From an uncultured Blautia sp. (lineage in GTDB: Bacteria > Bacillota > Clostridia > Lachnospirales > Lachnospiraceae): a stretch of 40,572 bases of DNA. Positions 1-8,480 of this stretch are shown in pieces (the first letter of the stretch is position 1; each line of letters begins with the position of its first letter). The position numbers and the translations under genes were made by a program. Below the pieces are notes generated by a model. The model did not search any database and had not been told where the DNA came from. It saw only the letters and a program-made list of their open reading frames with translations. Where the stretch lies: NCBI GenBank assembly GCA_948436455.1, contig CAOJIB010000005.1, positions 1-40,572 on the forward strand, read 5' to 3'.

Positions 1-1974
1 GCTCTTCTCTCGGGTAAAGGGATCAAAAATTACCTTCTGGTATTCCTCGGACATCCCCATGCCGTTATCCTGGATCTCAAACTGGATACGATTGTATTCA
101 TCCACCACCCGGGGCAGCTCACTGATGCGCATTTCGATCCGGCCGCCCTTCGGCGTATATTTCACAGCATTCGACAATATATTAATCAAAATCTGGTTAA
201 TGCGCAGTTTATCACCTAACAGGTGCTCATAGGTAAAGGTGGAAGCATAGATCCGAAAAGTCTGTTCCTTCGCCTTCGTCTGCGGCCGGATCATAATATT
301 CAGCTCGTCGATCAGTTCCGCCAAGTTTACTTCTGTAATATTCAAGGTGGCTCCGCCGCCCTCAATCTTATTCATATCTAGTACATCGTTGATCAGTCCC
401 AGCAAATGCTGGCTGGCGGCGTTGATCCGCTGGGTATATTCCATTACGTGTTCCGGATTATCCGCTTCCTGCTGCAACAAAGTGACCAAACCCATAATGG
501 CGTTCATCGGCGTCCGGATATCGTGGCTGACATTCCCCAGGAACGCGCTTTTCGCTTTATTAGCCACCTGCGCCATATCCAGCGCCTGGGTCAGCGTATC
601 CTGCGTCGTGCGTTCCTTTGTCCGGTCAGACATATAAACAACGATTTTTTCTTTGCCCTGCAGCGTCACGCAATAGACAGATTCCCTGAACCACCTGCGT
701 TCGCCCGTCTTTTTATGCGTCCGTTCACTGAGTACGTCGTCGATGGAGCTCCCCGGCTTTAAATTCTCCAGCTCCTCATAGCCGATGATCTCTCCGGCTA
801 TATATTTGGCGCGACCCAGAGCCTCCACACCTTTCCAGACCGCTCCCTCAGAAATCCCCAGCACACGTTCGATATTCGCGCTGACGTATTCTACTTTATA
901 ATTCTGGATTCCGAACATTAGATATACGTCGTTAGTATTATTCGCCAGATAGGTGGAAAATATATCAAACTGCTGCTTATTGTACTCCAGCTCCAAATCC
1001 TTCTCCAGCATTGCCCTGCGGTTTCTCCAGACAAGAAAGAGGAACGTCAGAAATACCAACATAATGATAAGCAAAAATAGAAGCACCGTCTGGGAGCTTT
1101 GGATAATGTCGTTCGCTTCATTCATCACCGCAGTAAACGGCACGACAGAAATCAGATACCATTCCTCCACATTCTGCACCGGAACATATGTATAGATATA
1201 GCCGCCCTGGCCCTCGCCAAAAACAGCCGTGCCGGTTTTTTGTTCCTCCAGATCCTCCATAAAGGTCTCCAGGGTCAACTGGCCATCTTCAGTGGACGCT
1301 ACCATATCGAAAATATTGTCACAGTAATTGCCGTCGCCCTGATTTTCCGACCGGAGCAATATGTCGCCCTGGCTGTTTACCACATAGCCCTGCCCCTGTC
1401 CGTCATAGAAAGAAATGGAAAACTCCTCGGAAACTTTGGAACTGTCGTACCCCTTTTGAAACAGTCCGCGAACGCCGTCAGCAAAAACAAAGCTCTCATA
1501 ATAGCCGAATTTTGTCCTTTGGGAATACAGGCTTGTATACGGATCCAAGACGTCCGATCCAGTATACTCCCGATATGTTTCTAATTGTTCCCTGGACATC
1601 TGAAATTTTCCGCCTCTTCTATTATTGTAGAAGGTGCCCGTTTCCAGATTCACCACCGTATAATCAGCGTCCACCTCTGAAAAAGCCTGTAGCTTTTCCC
1701 GGATCGCTGTTTCATCTTCGGAATCCGCACCGGAAAAATTCACAGCAAAGCTATGCAGACGCTCCCTATCTCCTGAAATAAAGGTATCAAAAGCCTGCTG
1801 CTGTTGCTGCGTCATCCGCAGGACGTTGGCGGTCGTCTGATCCATCAGGTCCCGACGTAGGGACAACACATGATATTCCCCTCCGGCCATAATCAGCGCC
1901 GTGCACACACAAACCAAAATGATCGTCCAAAAATGCTGTCTCCTGGCTTCTCTGTTCGTCTTTTTCACTTTCAT
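1..1974 (-). CDS. Membrane sensor histidine kinase (Cache-like sensor, PAS, HisKA, HATPase), 3' end outside the window
   Basis: Translating the minus strand from ATG 1974 gives 658 open codons with no stop, so the C-terminus lies beyond the left edge. A transmembrane segment at about residues 14-33 and another at 296-316 flank a roughly 260-residue extracytoplasmic region resembling a Cache-type ligand sensor. A PAS-like region follows (about 330-440), then HisKA with NVSHDIRTPMN (phospho-acceptor His484), an N-box NILSNAV (598-604) and a G1 box DNGMGM (from Asp636). The last visible residues, FDPFTREKS, are the F-box. It should autophosphorylate in response to an extracellular signal. The missing part could carry receiver or Hpt domains, as in many clostridial hybrid kinases. 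ATG 1974 has AAGG only 3-4 bases upstream; GTG 1968 would be better spaced and is an alternative start. A consensus promoter lies upstream at 2063-2091. Confidence 0.9.
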   Translation of the reverse strand, partial: MKVKKTNREARRQHFWTIILVCVCTALIMAGGEYHVLSLRRDLMDQTTANVLRMTQQQQQAFDTFISGDRERLHSFAVNFSGADSEDETAIREKLQAFSEVDADYTVVNLETGTFYNNRRGGKFQMSREQLETYREYTGSDVLDPYTSLYSQRTKFGYYESFVFADGVRGLFQKGYDSSKVSEEFSISFYDGQGQGYVVNSQGDILLRSENQGDGNYCDNIFDMVASTEDGQLTLETFMEDLEEQKTGTAVFGEGQGGYIYTYVPVQNVEEWYLISVVPFTAVMNEANDIIQSSQTVLLFLLIIMLVFLTFLFLVWRNRRAMLEKDLELEYNKQQFDIFSTYLANNTNDVYLMFGIQNYKVEYVSANIERVLGISEGAVWKGVEALGRAKYIAGEIIGYEELENLKPGSSIDDVLSERTHKKTGERRWFRESVYCVTLQGKEKIVVYMSDRTKERTTQDTLTQALDMAQVANKAKSAFLGNVSHDIRTPMNAIMGLVTLLQQEADNPEHVMEYTQRINAASQHLLGLINDVLDMNKIEGGGATLNITEVNLAELIDELNIMIRPQTKAKEQTFRIYASTFTYEHLLGDKLRINQILINILSNAVKYTPKGGRIEMRISELPRVVDEYNRIQFEIQDNGMGMSEEYQKVIFDPFTREKS

Positions 1975-2062
1975 CCGCCTTCATTACTTAAATCAATCGC
2001 AGAACAATTTGTACTTGCGCATGTATGACTTCTTGCCATTAATTAAGAAAATATCATTTCTT

Positions 2063-2091
2063 ATTATACATAGATAAAGCAAAAAATACAA
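2063..2091 (-). promoter_or_regulatory. Promoter of the membrane histidine kinase
   Basis: On the minus strand a -35 box TTGTAT (2091-2086) is separated by 17 bases from a perfect -10 TATAAT (2068-2063). Transcription would start near 2056, about 80 bases before the kinase start. The kinase can therefore be expressed independently of the hybrid kinase upstream. Confidence 0.7.
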
Positions 2092-2103
2092 TGCCATTTC
2101 CAT

Positions 2104-2124
2104 AAAAACTTGTACAAAGTTTTT
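2104..2124. promoter_or_regulatory. Inverted repeat upstream of the kinase promoter, possible regulator site
   Basis: An 8-bp inverted repeat, AAAAACTT / AAGTTTTT, has a 5-base centre GTACA. Its centre lies about 58 bases upstream of the predicted transcription start of the membrane kinase, which is where class I activators often bind. It is AT-rich and could be coincidental. The rest of the 1975-2284 gap holds no gene. Confidence 0.35.
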
Positions 2125-2284
2125 GCTCAAAAATCATGCCATTTGCGTACATCTTCCCACCGGAAACTATTTTTCTTTCGCTTACTTTTTATATAAAAAA
2201 ACTGCGGATACTTTTCTATTTTTAGGCAGATGTCCCATAATGGAAAAATCACTTTTCAAGGCCGGCAACGCCTTTGGCTATTCC

Positions 2285-4027
2285 CTACGATTCATCGGCC
2301 CTTTCTACTTTCTTTTCCGTCACTTTTTCAATAGTTTCCAAAAGCACGGAAAAATCCATGGGTTTAGAAAGATATACATTCACGCCGCATTCCAACGCCC
2401 TGCGCCGGTCGTTAAGCAAAATATCAGCAGACAACGCAATAATCGGCGTCCGCGCCAAAACCGGATCATCCAAACGACGGATCGCAGTCGTCGCCTGCCA
2501 ACCGTCCATCACCGGCATCTGCAAATCCATAATAATCACGTCGTAGCAGCCGGCTTCCGCCTGCATAAGACAATCCAGAGCCACCTTTCCATTCTCTGCC
2601 GGCGTAACGGTAAATCCCATCCGTTCTAAAAGTTCTGTCTCTATCTCCCGATTGATCTCATTGTCCTCCACCAGCAAAATCCGACGGTTTTGCCCCACTG
2701 CTTCTGTATCCTTTGCAGGTACTTCCGGCCGAGGCTGTATGCGAAAGATAAATTTCACATCGAAGGTCGTCCCCTCGTTAACGGAGCTTTGTACATCAAT
2801 TGTTCCGTTCATAAGCTCTACGATGCTTTTCACAATGGTCAGCCCAAGACCGATTCCATGCACGCCGCTTAAGGTAGAACTTTTCTCCCGGCAGAAAGGC
2901 TCGAACATTTCCTTTTTAAATTCTTCGCCCATACCGATGCCGTTATCCTTCACCAGAAGATGATAGGCGGCAAAGCCGCTGGGAAACTCCTCCGCCTCCC
3001 GGAGGATAACCTCTACCCTGCCGCCGGGCTCTGTATAAGTCACGGCGTTATTGACCAGGTTCAGCACTAGCTGCTTGAGCTTTTCCTGATCCGCGTAAAC
3101 GCTGTTATGCACTACCTGACTGCAGTCTATCGTAAAGCTAATCGACTTTTCCCGCGTCTGCGGCAACAGAAAATCATAGGCGTCCCGCACGGTCTGGCGC
3201 AGATTGCATTCCAGCTCCGAGGGACCGGCCGCGCTGAAAAGATCCGAAAGATAAAGAACCTTCGTGATCATATCCAGAAGCTGCTGGCTCGCCCCTTCGA
3301 TTTGCTCCAGATAATCCATAAGTGTATCCGGGTCGTGAAGATTCGTCTTCGCCAACGAGGTAAAGCCAAAGATCACATTTAAGGGCGTACGCATATCATG
3401 GGAAATATGAGAAAGGAACGTATTCTTCGCCTTCACAGCCAAACTCGCCTTTTCCAACGCGTCCGCCAGCTGCCGCTTCTGCTCAATCTGCTGCCGCCCT
3501 CGCTCTTCCGTGGCCTCTCCAAGGAATATATAGAAGATGTCCCCGCCCTCCCGGCGGATCAGCTTACCGTAATCCTCCACCCAGCGGATCGTGCCGTCCT
3601 TGCAGCGGATGCGGTATTCCACATAATCCATATCCTTTTGTTCGCTCCGGATCTGTCTTTGAATATTCGCCTCTGCCGCCTTAAGATCCTCAGGATGCAC
3701 GACCCCACGGAAAGAATTCCCGGTCAAATCCCGGAACTCCTCCATCGTCTCGCATCGGAAAATGCGCAAAATCCCCTGGCTTGCGTAGATGATCTCCTCC
3801 TTACCACCGGCATAATAAATCAAAAAACCGCCCGGAATCTCATCCAGAAACCGCAGGATATCCCAGGTTTCCCGGATCCTCGCCCGTTCCTCCGCCGAAA
3901 ATTTCTCCTGGGGCCATCCATCCATAGACATATCGGACGGCTGAATCCCCCTTTCCTTTAGCAGCTCCAGAAGCTGCAGAATGCGTTCTATTAAGCGACC
4001 CTCGTATTCTTGTTCCTTTTCCTTCAT
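2285..4027 (-). CDS. Cytosolic hybrid sensor histidine kinase (PAS, HisKA, HATPase, receiver)
   Basis: 580 residues with no signal peptide or membrane segment, so the input is probably intracellular. Domain order: coiled N-terminus (1-50); PAS_3 fold (about 60-175) with HPEDL and a PAC-type CKDGTIRWVEDYGK segment; HisKA with SHISHDMRTPLN (His210); HATPase with N-box NLVNNAV (323-329), DNGIGM (361-366) and GIGLGL (391-396); and a C-terminal receiver (449-570) with acidic pair Glu454/Asp455, phospho-acceptor Asp501, Ser533 and Lys555. All signature residues are present, so it should be an active kinase with an internal phosphorelay step. An Hpt protein would be needed to pass the phosphate on, and none is visible. 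The start is preceded by AAGGGGGA at good spacing and by a promoter at 4053-4081. It lies upstream of the membrane kinase on the same strand, 310 bases apart. Confidence 0.93.
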   Translation of the reverse strand: MKEKEQEYEGRLIERILQLLELLKERGIQPSDMSMDGWPQEKFSAEERARIRETWDILRFLDEIPGGFLIYYAGGKEEIIYASQGILRIFRCETMEEFRDLTGNSFRGVVHPEDLKAAEANIQRQIRSEQKDMDYVEYRIRCKDGTIRWVEDYGKLIRREGGDIFYIFLGEATEERGRQQIEQKRQLADALEKASLAVKAKNTFLSHISHDMRTPLNVIFGFTSLAKTNLHDPDTLMDYLEQIEGASQQLLDMITKVLYLSDLFSAAGPSELECNLRQTVRDAYDFLLPQTREKSISFTIDCSQVVHNSVYADQEKLKQLVLNLVNNAVTYTEPGGRVEVILREAEEFPSGFAAYHLLVKDNGIGMGEEFKKEMFEPFCREKSSTLSGVHGIGLGLTIVKSIVELMNGTIDVQSSVNEGTTFDVKFIFRIQPRPEVPAKDTEAVGQNRRILLVEDNEINREIETELLERMGFTVTPAENGKVALDCLMQAEAGCYDVIIMDLQMPVMDGWQATTAIRRLDDPVLARTPIIALSADILLNDRRRALECGVNVYLSKPMDFSVLLETIEKVTEKKVERADES

Positions 4028-4052
4028 AACAGCGTCCCCCTTGTCTGTAGAC

Positions 4053-4081
4053 AGTTTACCATAAAAATATTATTTTGTCAT
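4053..4081 (-). promoter_or_regulatory. Promoter of the hybrid kinase
   Basis: Minus-strand -35 ATGACA (4081-4076), 17-base spacer, -10 TAAACT (4058-4053). A short palindrome, TGTCT-AC-AGACA (4042-4053 on either strand), begins at the -10 box and covers the likely start site, which could serve as an operator. Confidence 0.55.
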
Positions 4082-4233
4082 TACTTCTCCCCCGTTGTTT
4101 TCTATTTGTTTATAAATTTTGAATTATTCCCTGATAATATTCTTTCAGATATGTTTCTCTATTCAGGCGATTTTCACGTCACGGCATCCGGCGGCAATTT
4201 TCCGCCTTTTTTCTGGCAAGATACGCCTGCCTA

Positions 4234-4242
4234 TGCTATAAT
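4234..4242 (+). promoter_or_regulatory. Extended -10 promoter of the small secreted protein
   Basis: TGCTATAAT at 4234-4242 is a perfect -10 with a TGn extension. The -35 region (TGGCAA at 4214-4219, 17-base spacer) is weak, as is usual for extended -10 promoters. It lies 26 bases upstream of the start codon at 4268. Confidence 0.65.
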
Positions 4243-4267
4243 TGAAAAAAAAAGAAAGGGAAAACGT

Positions 4268-4720
4268 ATGAAACAGAAACCGCACACAAAAAAGCTTCTT
4301 ATGGCCATCATAGTCCTGCTGGCGATCCTTATGATCCCCGCCACTGCTGCCCAAGCAGCCTCTAAGCCGCAAACCGGCACGTACCAGAAGCATTTTACCG
4401 GCAAAACGTCGGACTCCTACCGCACCGTGATCATCAAGAAAATCACCAAAAGCCAGGTCGTATTCCAGATCAATTACGACCGCAGCAATCCCTTCCGGTC
4501 CGCTTCCACAGCAAAAATCACCGGGAAAAGAAAGGGCAATACCGTAACCTTCAAGTATAAGGACACCGGCTGGGGCGAAACTGGCACCGGCACCATGAAG
4601 CTGTATAAAAATTATATCAAGATCAAGACAAAATCCTCTGGAAAATACGGCGGCTTTATCGGAACGGAAGGAAAATATTACACGCTCAAGAGGATCAACA
4701 GCAAGACGAAATTCTATTAG
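4268..4720 (+). CDS. Small secreted, lysine-rich beta-type protein of unknown function
   Basis: 150 residues. A lysine-containing n-region, a hydrophobic core (10-27) and an AQA site give a signal peptide with likely cleavage after residue 30 or 31. The mature part, about 120 residues, is rich in Lys, Thr, Tyr and Gly, with alternating polar/hydrophobic stretches typical of an all-beta domain, and has no cysteine. I do not recognise a family. Its high positive charge would favour binding to the anionic cell wall or teichoic acids. The reading frame stays open upstream, but ATG 4268 has AAAGGG 7 bases before it and a promoter just upstream, so it is the chosen start. It diverges from the hybrid kinase, so a link to that kinase is possible but not shown. 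Confidence 0.75.
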   Translation: MKQKPHTKKLLMAIIVLLAILMIPATAAQAASKPQTGTYQKHFTGKTSDSYRTVIIKKITKSQVVFQINYDRSNPFRSASTAKITGKRKGNTVTFKYKDTGWGETGTGTMKLYKNYIKIKTKSSGKYGGFIGTEGKYYTLKRINSKTKFY

Positions 4721-4806
4721 ACGGATTCATTTCCAGCTGCTTGCAAAAGTCCGATAACAGCAGCACAGATATCTGTAAGAGAACGGGGAAAAAGAAGGGA
4801 AATTCA

Positions 4807-5331
4807 ATGGCAATATGGTATGAAGTAGAAAAAAGTGCAGAGGGAATTAAAAACTTTTTGGAAAGTAATTGGGACTTCCATGATTTCAGACCAGAAAGAG
4901 TCGAATATATTCCTGGAAAAGATTTGGTGGAAATATTCTTAAAATATGACACTGGAGATACTGGCGTACTTTTACGATTCGCCTGGATTCATGGTGTCCA
5001 CATAAACACCAAAAGGAACTACGATGGCGAATGGTTGAGTGGAAGTGTTGCCTTCGTTCTTGAAAATAACGCAATAATTTGGCTGGATGATGACGAATGG
5101 GGAAATCAAAGCAGAGAGCATCTTGACGAGATAAAAAAATATGCTACATGGGTAGAGGCGGAAAAAATATTTTGGGCAATTACAGATGCCGATGGAACCC
5201 CCGTTGATATGCCACAGGATCGAATGATACAGACACAGGTAATATATGGGGTTGAAGAAACCAAATATTTTGATTTAAAGGAATTCTCTGATGACTGGGA
5301 TTTAATTTTAAGGCCATATTATGAACGATAA
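4807..5331 (+). CDS. Hypothetical acidic cytosolic protein, AT-rich gene
   Basis: 174 residues from ATG 4807, which has GAAGGGA 6 bases upstream. An in-frame ATG at 4741 lacks a comparable site. There is no signal peptide or membrane segment. The protein is acidic and rich in Trp, Tyr, Asp and Glu, with an N-terminal beta-rich part and a WLDDDEWGNQSREHLDEIKK stretch near residues 90-110. This composition resembles small immunity or SUKH-like proteins, but I cannot place it in a family and no toxin gene is next to it. The gene is clearly AT-richer than its neighbours, suggesting acquisition by transfer. It is followed by a 368-base stretch with a long inverted repeat. Confidence 0.65.
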   Translation: MAIWYEVEKSAEGIKNFLESNWDFHDFRPERVEYIPGKDLVEIFLKYDTGDTGVLLRFAWIHGVHINTKRNYDGEWLSGSVAFVLENNAIIWLDDDEWGNQSREHLDEIKKYATWVEAEKIFWAITDADGTPVDMPQDRMIQTQVIYGVEETKYFDLKEFSDDWDLILRPYYER

Positions 5332-5699
5332 ATACCAGTTTGTCGAACAAACAACTATCAAAACCAAATAATCAGCCGTTTCTGCAGTTGCATACTAAAG
5401 CGGCGAAAACTGTTCTTTGAATTCATGCACCTGCTGTATCAAACTCCAGCAGGTGCATGACAGAGGATAGGATTCCATTCCTTCTATCCGTAGCGTTCGT
5501 AGACCGGCATTTCAAATGACGATGGATGATGACCGGATCTGCAAATAGAATATGCTCGAATTTATCAGGGAAAATGCTTATTTCAGCAGATAGTATAACG
5601 CAGTCTACATTCTTTTTCATATGGGACTTCGGAGTCGTCCAAAAAACCCGAAAAATCACGTTTAGAAAGAAATACGGAACAGATAAGGAGTTATAAGAA
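5332..5699. other. AT-rich intergenic stretch without a confident gene
   Basis: No convincing coding region. A minus-strand frame is open from 5824 down to 5423, but it overlaps the phosphatase gene, lacks a ribosome binding site and ends inside the inverted repeat at 5423-5460, so I do not call it. The last bases, AAGGAG at about 5685, are the phosphatase ribosome binding site. Confidence 0.5.
5423..5460. repeat. Perfect 14-bp inverted repeat
   Basis: TCATGCACCTGCTG (5423-5436) and its exact complement CAGCAGGTGCATGA (5447-5460) are separated by 10 bases. No T-tract follows on either strand, so it is not a typical intrinsic terminator. It could be the dyad of a regulator, the end of a decayed mobile element, or a stabilising hairpin. 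Confidence 0.8.
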
Positions 5700-6155
5700 A
5701 TGATAAAAATACTTTTTGTATGCTTAGGAAATATCTGCCGCAGCCCGATGGCGGAATTTATCCTGAAGGATCTGGCCAAAAAAGAAGGACTTGCCGGACA
5801 ATTCCATATAGAATCCGCCGGCACCAGCTATGAAGGCGGGCCCGTTTACCCACCGGCGCGGCGCAAGCTGGCGGAGCACGGCATCGGCTGCGACGGGAAG
5901 CGTTCCCGGCAGCTCATACGGGCGGACTATGAGAAATTTGACCTTCTCATCGGCATGGAACAGAGCAATCTGCGCAGTATGCGCCGAATCCTGGGCGACG
6001 ACCCGGCGGGCAAACTGCATCTGCTTTTGGATTACACCGATCAGCCAGGAGACATCGACGATCCCTGGTATACGAATGATTTCGATACCGCCTGGCGAGA
6101 GGTGGAGAGGGGCTGCCGGGCGCTGCTATCCCAGCTAAAGAGCCGCCTCTCCTGA
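5700..6155 (+). CDS. Low-molecular-weight protein tyrosine phosphatase
   Basis: 151 residues, the usual length of the family. The P-loop CLGNICRS (Cys8 nucleophile, Arg14) is at the N-terminus, and the general acid lies in DDPWY (Asp121), as in LMW-PTPs of the Wzb/YwlE type. It hydrolyses phosphotyrosine or, in Firmicutes, phosphoarginine on proteins in the cytosol. No tyrosine kinase, McsB or capsule gene is adjacent, so the substrate cannot be read from context; the glycan operon is 25 kb away. ATG 5700 has AAGGAG about 11 bases upstream. The gene converges on proS. Confidence 0.95.
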   Translation: MIKILFVCLGNICRSPMAEFILKDLAKKEGLAGQFHIESAGTSYEGGPVYPPARRKLAEHGIGCDGKRSRQLIRADYEKFDLLIGMEQSNLRSMRRILGDDPAGKLHLLLDYTDQPGDIDDPWYTNDFDTAWREVERGCRALLSQLKSRLS

Positions 6156-6167
6156 TAAGGTCTCCAC

Positions 6168-6198
6168 GCGGAAAGCTTATTACCGGCAGCTTTTCCGC
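6168..6198. terminator. Hairpin between convergent phosphatase and proS genes
   Basis: GCGGAAAGCT (6168-6177) pairs with AGCTTTTCCGC (6188-6198) with one bulged T. It is followed on the plus strand by a weak TTTCTTATT. It sits in the 58-base gap between two convergent stop codons, where a shared terminator is expected. Confidence 0.45.
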
Positions 6199-6213
6199 AT
6201 ACGAATGCATTTC

Positions 6214-7959
6214 TTATTGCCGCCGCGGTTCCACCTGGGCGGCAATTTCCTCGAACAACCCGCGAAGCATTTCCTGGATCTGCTCTACGGCTCTTGGCAG
6301 ATCCACCCGTGTGGAAATCCGCTTATCCCTGGAAACCACCTCCACCTGATTGTCTTTCAAGGCCTTTGGGCCGACGATCACTCGCAAAGGCACGCCCAAA
6401 AGATCCGCGTCCGCGAACATTATGCCCGCGCGCACGTCCCGATCATCGTAAATCACCTCGACGCCAGCCGCCAGAAGCGCCGCGTACAACTCGTCCGCCG
6501 CTTCTTTGCAGGCCGCCTGGTCTACGCGCATACAACATAGATGCACCTGCCAGGGCGCGATGGTGATCGGCCAGATGGGGCCGTTTTCATCGTGCCTCGC
6601 CTCGCATACCGACGCCGCCAGCCGTCCCACGCCGATGCCGTAGCAGCCCATCACTGGGTACTTGCTTTCGCCGTCGGCGTCCGTGTACGTCATATGCATC
6701 GCTTCTGTATATTTTGTCCCCAACTGGAAAATATTTCCCACCTCGATGCCTCGCTTTACCTGCATCGTTTTCCTGCCGCAGCAGGGACAGATCCCGCCGG
6801 TTCGTATCTTTGAAATATCCACAAAATCCGTCACCTGGCAGTCCCGCAACAGCTGCAGCCCTTTATAATGATAATTTTCTTCATTGGCGCCGCAGGTCAG
6901 GTATTCGATGCCTTTTAAGGAAACGTCATAGAGAACTGTGTGGCCTTCTTTCATCTGGTACGGCCCGGTAAAGCCGGCCACCAGCCCGCTTTCTGGCGTA
7001 ATCACCGCCGGATGCACCTTTTCCCCCAGAAAGTTTGTAAGCTTTGTCTCGCTGACCTCGTAATCTCCCCGCAGAAATACAATCACATAGCTGTCGTCGC
7101 TGTTTTTCTGGTACATGACCGCCTTGCAGGAATATTCCACCGGAACGCCCAGATATTCCACGACCTCCTCGATCGTTTTGCAGTGGGGCGTATATACCTT
7201 TTCCAAAGGCGCCGCCAAAAGGCCGCCGGTATTGTCCACAGAATTCGCGGCTGCCTCCATATTGGCCCGATAGCCGCAGGCGTCGCACAGAACGATGGAG
7301 TCCTCTCCCGCGTCCGCCAGCAGCATGAATTCATGGGAAACGCTGCCGCCCATCATACCGGAATCCGACTGTACGGCGATCACCTCCGGCACGCCGGCGC
7401 GGGCAAAGATCCGATGATAGGCCCGATAAAAAATCTCGTACTGTTTTTCCAGATCCTCCTTGGAAGTATGGAATGAATATGCGTCCTTCATCGTAAATTC
7501 CCGAACGCGGATCAGCCCTGCCCGGGGCCTTGCCTCATCGCGGAACTTTGTCTGAATCTGATAGATTGTAAACGGATATTTCGTATACGTCTGTCCGTAT
7601 TCCCGGACAAGATGCACCGCCGCCTCCTCGTGGGTCATTCCCAGGACCATCCGGCTGTTGTTCCTGTCCGTAAAACGCAAAAGCTCTTCTCCCACGCTCT
7701 CATAACGGCCCGATTCTTCCCAGAGCGCGCCGGGCAGCGCCACAGGAAAGAGCACCTCCTGGCCGCCGATGGCGTCCATTTCCTCCCGGATGACCGCCTC
7801 GATCTTTCTCGTAATCCTTTTCATTGGCGGATACAGGGAATAAATTCCGCTGCCCACGTATTTCATATAACCGCCGCGGATGGAAAGGGCGTGGCTGTCG
7901 ATCACACAATCCGCCGGCCGTTCCTTGAAACGCTCGCCTACAAGCTGCTTTAGTTTCAT
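6214..7959 (-). CDS. proS: Prolyl-tRNA synthetase, bacterial type with editing domain
   Basis: 581 residues, matching bacterial-type ProRS. Class II core: motif 2 region FRDEARPRAGLIRVREF (139-155) followed by MKDAYSFH, and motif 3 GIGVGRLAASV (441-451). The YbaK-like editing insertion lies at about 235-395 and keeps the key lysine (Lys279, in SCKAVMY), so it should clear mischarged alanyl-tRNA(Pro). A Cys pair, CPCC, sits at 391-394. The C-terminal anticodon-binding domain is at about 465-570. Motif 2 has Ala and Val where PRFGLMRGREF is more usual. ATG 7959 has GAGGAGA 7-9 bases upstream. It is the last gene of the hisC - COG2426 - proS operon, 12 bases after the preceding stop. Confidence 0.97.
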   Translation of the reverse strand: MKLKQLVGERFKERPADCVIDSHALSIRGGYMKYVGSGIYSLYPPMKRITRKIEAVIREEMDAIGGQEVLFPVALPGALWEESGRYESVGEELLRFTDRNNSRMVLGMTHEEAAVHLVREYGQTYTKYPFTIYQIQTKFRDEARPRAGLIRVREFTMKDAYSFHTSKEDLEKQYEIFYRAYHRIFARAGVPEVIAVQSDSGMMGGSVSHEFMLLADAGEDSIVLCDACGYRANMEAAANSVDNTGGLLAAPLEKVYTPHCKTIEEVVEYLGVPVEYSCKAVMYQKNSDDSYVIVFLRGDYEVSETKLTNFLGEKVHPAVITPESGLVAGFTGPYQMKEGHTVLYDVSLKGIEYLTCGANEENYHYKGLQLLRDCQVTDFVDISKIRTGGICPCCGRKTMQVKRGIEVGNIFQLGTKYTEAMHMTYTDADGESKYPVMGCYGIGVGRLAASVCEARHDENGPIWPITIAPWQVHLCCMRVDQAACKEAADELYAALLAAGVEVIYDDRDVRAGIMFADADLLGVPLRVIVGPKALKDNQVEVVSRDKRISTRVDLPRAVEQIQEMLRGLFEEIAAQVEPRRQ

Positions 7960-7971
7960 GACTTTTTCTCC

Positions 7972-8472
7972 TCAGTGCACAAGATTCCCCAGAATCACAT
8001 AAGAAACGACGTACATAATCACCGTAGCCAGAGCGATGCCGCACAGGATCGCCAGCGAGGATTTCTTAATATCCATTTCCAAAAGCGAGGCGATCAGCGC
8101 GCCGGTCCACGCGCCGGTGCCGGGCAGCGGAATCCCCACGAAAAGCAGCAGGCCCCAGAATTCATATTTCTGAATATTGTCGCTTTTTTCCATCGCCCGG
8201 ATCTCCAGCTTTTGAATCAGCCCGCCAAACACCTTCGTCTTTTTCAGCCACTTAAAGATCTGCCGGATAAACAAAAGAATAAACGGGATCGGCAGGATAT
8301 TGCCGACGATGCACAGCGGAATCGCCTGCACCTCCGGCACCTTTAAAAGCGCCGCCGCAATAAGACCTCCTCGCAGCTCCAGGATCGGAAGCAGGGAAAT
8401 AATAAAAATCACGCCGTATTCAGAAATGTAGGGCGACAGGTTCGCCGCAAACCACTCTACTAATGCATTCAT
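7972..8472 (-). CDS. COG2426 / small multidrug-export family membrane protein
   Basis: 166 residues, very hydrophobic, with about four to five membrane segments (near 20-42, 50-72, 106-130 and 138-162). Motifs LPILELRGG (28-36) and VGIPLPGTGAWTGA (112-125) are typical of the Sm_multidrug_ex (PF06695) family. Despite the family name, the function of most members is not established. The start codon overlaps the hisC end region: AGGAGAG of its ribosome binding site includes the hisC stop codon, and only 8 bases separate the genes. It is therefore co-transcribed and probably translationally coupled with hisC and proS. Confidence 0.88.
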   Translation of the reverse strand: MNALVEWFAANLSPYISEYGVIFIISLLPILELRGGLIAAALLKVPEVQAIPLCIVGNILPIPFILLFIRQIFKWLKKTKVFGGLIQKLEIRAMEKSDNIQKYEFWGLLLFVGIPLPGTGAWTGALIASLLEMDIKKSSLAILCGIALATVIMYVVSYVILGNLVH

Positions 8473-8480
8473 ATTCTCTC

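Noticed and set aside
4765..4776. Perfect palindrome ACAGATATCTGT as an operator
   Set aside because: Single short site without a recognisable promoter next to it; noted only as part of the AT-rich island.
5423..5824. 133-codon minus-strand frame
   Set aside because: Overlaps the phosphatase gene, has no ribosome binding site, and ends inside an inverted repeat; no recognisable motif.
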